Source: Apium graveolens (Eukaryota; Streptophyta; Magnoliopsida; Apiales; Apiaceae). From it: 64,000 nt of DNA. Positions 56,722 through 64,000 of this stretch are shown here, one piece after another. Positions within the stretch are counted from its first letter, which is position 1; each line of letters opens with the position of its first letter. The stretch covers positions 1-64,000 of the forward strand of contig NW_027419819.1 of NCBI RefSeq assembly GCF_009905375.1. Direction: 5' to 3'. The translations under genes and the position numbers were made by a program. Under the pieces are notes generated by a model that saw only the letters and a program-made list of their open reading frames with translations, did not search any database and had not been told where the DNA came from.

Positions 56722-59700
56722 TGTAATAACCCCAATTTTTGGAAATTTTTGAAACCCTGATGAATAGTAACTTTTGCTGATTATGCTAATTAAGGGAAAT
56801 TATCAGACCACACTATATAGGAGTACTTTTATGAAAATTCTAATATCATATTAGTATTCCATAAAGTAAATGAGTGTATGTAAAGGTCGTTAGAATTCGA
56901 ATCCGGACACTTTTTCCCGAAAATCCACCAGATACCGAAAGAATTGAGTATAAGGCAACATGATTAAAAGGATTTAAATTCAAGGATTATAAGAGAGAAT
57001 CATAAAAGGAATATAAAATATTGAGAAAGGTTTAGGGGAACCCAACTAATAAGATCCCGAATATGATCCCTCAAACGATGAACGAAAATGAAAGTTAAGC
57101 GAACCGTATAACAGATAAACGGTCATTATCCAAGTAATTAAGCACTAATCAAGGAATTAGCACAAGATGAGATCATCAATCCTTAGGGAATTGACATGTG
57201 GCAAGTTGATGACATAAGGAAGGTGATGTCAGCATGGTTATATAGATATTTGTGCAAGTTGACAAGTAACCAAGCTAAACACCACACAAATCACCAAGAC
57301 AAATCAAAGAAGCATTCTCCTTCATTCTTCTTCTCTTGCTCACGGTTTTTCTTCAAAAAAGCAAGGAGAAATTTCCAAAGTTCATCATCTAAGCAAGCAT
57401 AAATTCTTAGGTTGGTTTGGTTGGATTCTATAATTATAAACTTAGTTATACCATGAATCTAAGCTCTTGATTTCAAGGATTTCATGGCTAATCAATTTTC
57501 TAAAGTTTTGAGTGAATAGTGATTTCAAAACTTTAACTTTGTGTTATTGAATTCTTTTACAAGATCAAGCTTGTAGGAGGTTAGATCAAGGCTCCCTAAG
57601 GCTTCCTAACAACTTATCACCCACCAAGGAAGGTATAAACTTCAAACCCTAGCCTTTACTTTATTTGATTAGTAAGTTAATGGTTGGTTTTTTTTAATGA
57701 GAAGCATGGATTATGATTATTAGTAGTTTGGTTTGATTTGGAAGTGATTTGGTAATTGAATCTTGGTTCTTGGTTCATAAATCTTGATTATTGTTCATAG
57801 GTCTTGTTTGTGGTTGAATGAGTTGGAAAACTTGGGATTAGGGACTAACTTTTCCTTGATCTAAGTTGTGTTTGATGTATTGTTGATGGTTGGGTGGTTG
57901 TAGTGAATTGGTAAGGAATTGGAGTAGTATAATTATTTGTAATCGCGTAAACATAGTCATCGTAATGCCCATTTTCATTCAACTACTTATACTTAGTATT
58001 CGGGATAAAAAGCTCACTGACCAATCTATAACTATGCCATGTTTAGCTAGATCGTGTCATAAGCTTCATTTTGGTATGTGGTTCTCTTAGATCCGTTGTA
58101 CGGTTTAGGAGAAACGACCGTATTAAGTAACGGTGTTTCGCGAGCGAACCATTACCCCTCGCTTAACTTTGAAACCTTGTTAAAGGCCCTTAAAAGAATA
58201 ATTGGATTACGAAACAATTATGTAGGATTAATTGGTCAGTTAGTAGAGTATTCGCGAAGGAATCACCTTAAGATTCGTAACGGTTAATTTATTAAAATTA
58301 GTGGAGCCAAGGGTATGCGAGCAAATAACGCAAATCGTCAAGCGTATAAGCGACCGTTGGAGTATGAGTGAGTTTTGACTAGTTTCTTAAGCGACCATGG
58401 TCTACTTCTAGCTTATGTTGTTGTTCATAGGTTACCGGACCCACTCTAAGCTTAAGTTTACCCTGGAACGCTTAGGCAATTTTTCTACCCGTTATACTGT
58501 TGTTGTGATGTAAATATATTTATGCATTATCTTGAGATAAGTGCATGGTTGTTATTAGCAAGTCTTGCGATATATTGAAGCATGTTGATATGATATATAT
58601 ATATATATATATGCATACCTGTTTCGGAATCTTGATATCATAATGTTGATTCAATTGCTTATAAACTACATAACACATATGTTAGAGCAGTAGTTGCGTA
58701 TACCCTTAGTATAGGGGACTCAAAGTTGAACATTTTTCTAAAACCGGGAGGCGAGGTTCCCGAGTATATTTATATAGTTTTCTATAACTATTAATCAAAT
58801 AAGGTATATTCGATGGTTTTGAATAATAATCAAAATTTGTTTTCAAAAATTCAAATAAAGATCTTACTTTCGTATAAGTATATCTTTTGTTATTTATTAT
58901 TCGTTTCAGGTATTAGTTTCAAAAACTTCTACTTCATTTATTTTTATAAAGATTATCCTTTGTGGGAATATTATTTAAATAATAATATTCAGATATTTTC
59001 TAATATATTGGGACTAATATAATTTATTAAATCATCCTTACTCCAAACATTCTCAAAAATGTTTTTGGTCTTCAAAATGATTTTAAAAGTTAGAGCGGAT
59101 CCCAAAAACTCATTTTCAAAGTTAAGCTCTTCCTTTCAAAGGGGATTTAAATAATCGCTCAAAACCTAAGGGATCCGGCTCCGTGGTGTATTTTTGGTGC
59201 AACGAAGTTGCTAATTTGATAAAAGAATTTGATTACTTACCCAACATTCGGGAAGTAAGCCCAATCAAAATGCGTCGGCATAGACGACATGGGTTCAGTG
59301 GAAGTCCATCAAAGTGTAAGTGGCTGAGTGGCAGTCCATCAAAGCGTAAGTGGCTGAGTGGTAGTCCAGCATAAGGTCCTAATACAGCCAGGGTGATGAC
59401 CAGTGGGGAATTCTTCCATCCACTAGTAGAAAAGGTTACTTAATTGGTATCTTTGCCTGATCAGCAAGATATCAGGTTTATGCCAAAGTTTTCTTCTTTC
59501 CAAATTCATTGGGTATTATAACTCTGTTTATACTTTTCATAACAGAGGGTTTCAAAGAATATATGAGATATATATAGGTGTATATATATATCAGGAATTA
59601 ATAAAGTATCTAGTAACTTTATTTCTTTAAAAGATATTTCAAAGATTGAATCTATTCAAGTCTTATCTTGTAGTCTCATCTATGTGATGAACTTTTGAAA

Positions 59701-60540
59701 CTGATTATACCTTGAACGATGGTAGTTCAAGTAGTATTCGGAAAAGATATAAGTATATTGGAGTATCTTGTAACTTCATCTTTTCCACTTATATCTAGTA
59801 AATGATTATCTTATTCATGACAAAGATTTTCAGAAAAATGTTGAGACAAGGTTAGATATATGAGATCACCTTGCAACGATATTTTGTACAATTATAAACT
59901 GGAACTCTGTGTATATTATGCATGGAAGAGGACTTCCAAGATTTTGAAAAGTATATATACATATATACTGAATATTTTACGACTTGGTCGCGTTAAGATA
60001 TCAAACTTGGTTCATTTCTGCTTGACCAAGACTTTCATGAGTACTATGAAGATGCTCATATATAATTAATTATTATACATGTTATTTCGGTGGGCTTGTT
60101 GCTCACCCTTGCTTTATTCTTTCATCACACAACAACAGCTAGACAAGATGAACAGGACCAAGCTCCCAATTCGCGAGCGGATAGGAAATGTTCTGCAGTT
60201 TCCCATAGGCGTTGATGCCGCTGTAGCTGAGGTAAGAACTACCAATAGGCTAGGTTTTCAACTATTGATGTACCAGATTTATGTATATTTATGAACTGTA
60301 ATAATGGCAAAGAAAATGTAAATTTATTCAAAAACCCTTTTAAGGTGTAATGCTTTATAATTGTGGAATAAAATGACATGTTATTTTTGGTATTCATCTC
60401 TGAGACTATAACTTGTGGTGTGTGTGTATATTGTGGGGTCACAGTACGCAGTAGTTGGTTGTTTATTAAGATTGAGTGTTATTAAGGGAAATGGAACTCG
60501 TGACAACCCGGATCCCCGACCCGGATTTGGGGGTGTTGCA
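56722..60540 (+). mobile_element. G3: solo Gypsy LTR, 3.8 kb
   Basis: It runs TGTAATAACCCC...gggtgttgca and aligns along its length with the G2 LTRs. It has no interior and is flanked by the perfect TSD CACAA (56717-56721 and 60541-60545). It arose by LTR-LTR recombination of a full element (established mechanism). It sits in C2 just before that element's PPT. Confidence 0.94.
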
Positions 60541-60545
60541 CACAA

Positions 60546-60557
60546 GTTGGGGGAGAT
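60546..60557 (+). promoter_or_regulatory. C2 polypurine tract
   Basis: gttgggggagat lies directly before the 3' LTR, separated from the rest of C2 by G3. Confidence 0.85.
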
Positions 60558-61060
60558 TGTTAGATATAATTGATGATATCAGGATATAAACTATCAGGAC
60601 TTAATATCAGTACTTACTGAAGGTGACATTATCGGTACTTATCTATCAGTACTTGATGATCAGCATTTGATGTCATCAGGACTTAGTCACTTTAGTAGAT
60701 ATTCGAAAAGGAAAAGGATTGCAGAATTTGAGGCGGTGAAGGACTTTATATCAGAAGCAATCATACATGGATATGTATTAGGTTTCCTTATTGTAATAGA
60801 ATATGATTCATTATTGATTGTGTCATTGTGCACTATTTAAGCACAGATTAGGTTTACTCTTTAAGAGCAGCATTAACGAATTATAATATATTTCGGATAA
60901 CCTAGCAGCTCTCAAGGATAATTGTTCATCCTTTGGGAGAGTACTTGTGTAACAGTTTTTATTAGATTAATATAAAAACTGTTGATTCTGTTATAAAGCG
61001 TTATCGAATTTTTTGCATAAACTTTATTCACCCCCTCTACAGTTGATTACGGACCTAACA
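60558..61060 (+). repeat. C2 3' LTR, 503 bp
   Basis: It runs TGTTAGATAT...acggacctaaca and is followed by the TSD taaag. It lacks the MITE of the 5' LTR, which shows that the MITE came later. Confidence 0.93.
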
Positions 61061-63344
61061 TAAAGTGTTATTTTTAAAATAAAAAATTGATTTTGTATGA
61101 CTCTGTACTCTATTACTCACAAGCAGTTCACATTAGTAGGACACATGGCATGTTATGATTGCTCAAAGAATAAACATGGAACAAATAATTAGGAGCAGTA
61201 AATGCGTGCACAGTTACACAAGGTAATGTGATGTAATTACTGAAATGTTTTTCCTGAACACATGCCACCTACTATGCACTTCTAATCTTTTGCATAAAAT
61301 CACCCACTAAATTACATCTTAGAAATTTAATTAAAATACTGACTTTGATATATTCTAAAAAAAATCAAAAATCATCAGTGTTTAACAGTTAATCGGAGCT
61401 TTACCATTATCAGTATTTAATCAAATACTGTCAGAGTTTATCCGTCAATACATAAGTTTGATTGATATTAATACTTAATCATATCAACAGAGTTTATTCG
61501 TGTAACTATTGCAGAAAGTAAACTATCATAGTTTAATACTCTATATGAATTTCAAGTGATAAATAGCATGAATACATGGCATCAGTGTTTAACACAAATA
61601 TACAAATTTAGGAATTACTGATACATATTAAAAGATACCAAACTCTAAACTCATTACATGTTAGAGAACATAACTTATTCATCAGTATTTGAGAATTGTC
61701 CTCGGATCATTCCCAAATCATTCACCAATCTTGTAAATCTAGCTTCACAAAGTGGTTTGGTGAAGATATCTGCTAATTCTTGATCTATAGGCACAAAATG
61801 CAATTCCACTATACTTCCATCACATGTTCCCTTATAAAATGGTACCTTATGCTGATTTGTTTTGTCATTGAGTGTTGTATTGGATTTCCTGTCATTGTAA
61901 TAGCACTTTGATTATCACAATATATAGGAATTTTAGAATTTTCTAACCCATAATCCAGTAACTGATTCTTCTTCCAAAGAATTTGTGCACAACAGCTTCC
62001 TGTAACAATGTGTTCAACTTCTGCAGTTGAAGTGGAAAATGACTTGTTTCTTTCTAAACCAAGAAACCAATCTACCACCAAGAAATTGGCAGCTTCCCGA
62101 AGTGCTTTTCCTGTCTATTTTGCATCCTGTAAAATAAGGATCTAAATATCCAATTAGCTTAAAATCTGAATCTCTAGGATACCACAATCCAAGATTTATG
62201 ATGCATTTGAGATATTTAAAAATTCTTTTCACAACTAACAGATGTGGTTCCCTTGGATCACCTTGGAACCTTACACACAGACGGGTAGCATACATGATAT
62301 CAGGTCTACTAGCAGTCAGATAAGGAGTGAGCCAATCATACCTCTATAGTTAGTCATATTTATTGATGAACAGATATTTAAATTTAAGTTGGTTGCAGTG
62401 GTCATGGGAGTTGTTGCAGTTGAACTGTCGTGCATCCTAATTTTTTTAAGTAAATTCATGGTATATTTTTCTTGATTGATGAAGATCCCTTCTCCAGTCT
62501 GCTTGACTTGTAATCCCTGAAAATAACTTAATTCTCCCATCATACTCATTTGATATCTAGACTGCATTAGCTTGGCAAACCTCTCATAGAGTTTATCATT
62601 AGTAGAGCCAAAAATGATATCATCAACATATATCTGAACTAAAAAAAATTCTTACTATAGTACTTATAAAATAGAGTTTTATCAATGGTATCTTTTGAAA
62701 CCACTTTCCATTAATAATTGAGCAAGTGTTTCATATTAGACTCTTGGAGCTTGCTTTAGTTCATAGAGTGCCTTTTCCGACTTATAGACATAATTTGGAT
62801 ATTTTCGATCAATGAAACCTGGAGGTTGTTCAACATAAACTTCCTCATCAAGTTCACCATTCAGAACTGCACTCTTCACATCCATTTGGAACACCTTGAA
62901 TTTCACGTGAGCAGAATAAGCAAAAAAAAATTGATGGCCTCAAGCCTTGCAACTAGAGCAAAAGTATCATCATAATCAATACCTTCTTGCTATGAACAAC
63001 CCTTTTCAACCAACCTCGCTATATTCCTTATAATAATGCCCTCACTATCAGTCTTATTTCTGAACACCCATTTAGTACCAACTACTGATCTGTTCTTTGG
63101 TCTTGGTATCAATGTCCAGACTTTGTTCCTTTCAAATTATTTGAGCTCCTCTTGTATTGTTGTGATTCAATCAGCATCTTGAAGAGTTTCTTTCACTTTT
63201 AAGGTTCGGTTTGAGATAGAAAAAAATGATAGAGACATTCATTTCAAGTGGCTTTTTTGGTCTTGACACCACTATCAGGATTTCCAATGATTAAGTCAAG
63301 AGTGTGTGAATTAGTCCATTTTTTTGCAGAAGGAAGTTGACTTC
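61061..63344 (-). mobile_element. C0, right fragment: pol end and spacer of the old Copia host
   Basis: Minus strand: RT and RNase H (61675-63344), then the spacer toward the extra ORF (61066-61674, non-coding, rich in atactgat/aaactctgat-type words). It joins to 8260 once C2 and one TAAAG copy are removed. The upstream side is cut at 63345 by a C1-like LTR. Confidence 0.88.
61675..63344 (-). pseudogene. pol: C0 reverse transcriptase and RNase H, decayed
   Basis: Minus-strand blocks are DLIIGNPDSGVKT (about 63260-63300), [22 protein letters not shown] (about 62785-62860), the intact catalytic box QIYVDDIIFGSTND (about 62590-62640), MQSRYQMSMMGELSYFQGLQVK (62567 downward), CVRFQGDPREPHLLVVKRIFKYL, and DQELADIFTKPLCEARF to a natural stop at 61675-61677. 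Frameshifts and stops lie between, e.g. around 62660-62740 and at about 62316. It closely matches C2 RT/RNase H. It is truncated upstream by C4. Confidence 0.9.
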
Positions 63345-64000
63345 TGTTATTCCCAAACAATCTAACAAGGATCTATAGAAGGGGGGTCGAATGTAATTTT
63401 GGTTCCTTCTTGATTTCAAGATTGACTCTATCTCAAATATATATATATATATATGACAGTGTTTGATCAAGAAAAATGCAGAATGAAAAGTATTAATGTA
63501 ATCAAACACAAAGTAATTAAATACAAGTATTTAAAAACTTTCTGGTGGATTGAAATTTTTCACCAGAGATATATATAAATTCGAGAACTCTGTGATGCAA
63601 AGTTTGCACACAGCTGATTACAAGTAGAATTACAAGAACATAGAAATTCTTCACAGATACAACTTTATCTATTTCTCTAGTTAATTGTTTACTATCTTGA
63701 TTTTCTTTCTACTTGCTACTCTTGGTCTATATATTACCAAGTTACATTATAAAAAGACAAACTAATAAGACAAAAATGTGTTGGTCTAATTACATGCTTC
63801 TTCATTTCTCCATCCAGCATCTTTGAATATCTTCAAGTTAGCATAAAAATGGAAATGCTTCTTTGTTCTCTAAAACCTGTAAATAGGTTGCCACATTCCA
63901 TTTGCATCTAATCACCCCATGTGACTGTCAAGTCACTATCAACTGTAATTTGAATTAGAACATCCGTTGAAACTTCATTGGATCATCCATTGAAATTATG
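63345..64000. repeat. C4: C1-related Copia LTR, start only
   Basis: It starts TGTTATTCCC and aligns with 1727 onward of the C1 LTR (shared agaaggggggt, aactttctggtgga, caccagagatatata, cacagctg, palindromic TATA 63721-63741, CATCCGTTGA words near 63961) but is clearly diverged. The left edge cuts C0 pol. It is either a solo LTR or the 3' LTR of a minus-strand element lying to the right. Confidence 0.8.

Larger units (their letters stand above)
8261..61060 (+). mobile_element. C2: Ty1/Copia element with extra 3' ORF, interrupted by four insertions
   Basis: The plus-strand pieces 8261-12322, 25508-27506, 49836-56721 and 60546-61060 read as one Copia element: LTR, degenerate PBS, gag, protease, integrase, RT, RNase H, extra ORF, PPT, LTR. 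The perfect TSD TAAAG flanks it (8256-8260, 61061-61065). Insertions are a hAT-like MITE (in the 5' LTR), G1 (in integrase), S1 (in RT, carrying G2 and C3), and G3 (before the PPT). Without these it would be roughly 14-15 kb. The LTRs differ by very roughly 8% by eye, so it is old, and the coding region is full of stops. It shares its family with C0, into which it inserted. Confidence 0.92.

Overview
This window is plant nuclear DNA, and almost every base of it belongs to LTR retrotransposons. I see no host gene, rRNA, tRNA gene or CRISPR. Evidence for a plant: primer-binding sites matching the initiator Met tRNA (TGGTATCAGAGC) beside TG...CA LTRs, Copia gag/integrase/RT proteins of the Sirevirus type, chromodomain-type Gypsy elements with 3-4 kb LTRs, and a hAT-like MITE. 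An AT-rich eudicot fits. A crown asterid such as an Apiaceae is only a guess.

The layout is a five-level nest that target-site duplications (TSDs) resolve. The oldest host is C0, a Copia element on the minus strand whose pol (61675-63344) and 3' extra ORF (5864-8165) are now 53 kb apart. C2, a Copia of the same family on the plus strand, split C0 (8261-61060; TSD TAAAG at 8256-8260 and 61061-61065). C2 was then hit by a hAT-like MITE in its 5' LTR (8327-9159; 8-bp TSD ACCGAAGG), by Gypsy G1 on the minus strand (12323-25503), by a Copia solo LTR S1 (27507-49830; TSD GTTAT), and by a Gypsy solo LTR G3 (56722-60540; TSD CACAA). S1 was split by Gypsy G2 on the plus strand (28853-49463; TSD AAGCA). 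G2 was split by the young Copia C3 (35812-43357; TSD CTATC). At the left edge, Copia C1 (minus strand, 1-2785) sits in a Gypsy LTR, G0 (2786-5863), which itself lies in C0's extra ORF. At the right edge a C1-like LTR, C4 (63345 to the end), cuts C0's pol.

LTR divergence read by eye agrees with this order. C2 LTRs differ by very roughly 8%, G1 LTRs by about 1-2%, and C3 LTRs by only 4 bases in 1344. C0 and C2 code is full of stops and frameshifts. G1 has a near full-length gag-pol with three stops, one frameshift and two catalytic-residue changes. G2 is heavily scrambled.

Two long frames are intact. One is the C1 gag, open for 555 codons to the window edge. The other is the C3 gag (743 codons), in an element that has lost nearly all of pol and so looks like a recently mobilised non-autonomous, TR-GAG-like element. 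The least explained coding material is the long extra ORF 3' of pol in C0 and C2, and a 117-residue ORF upstream of gag in G1.
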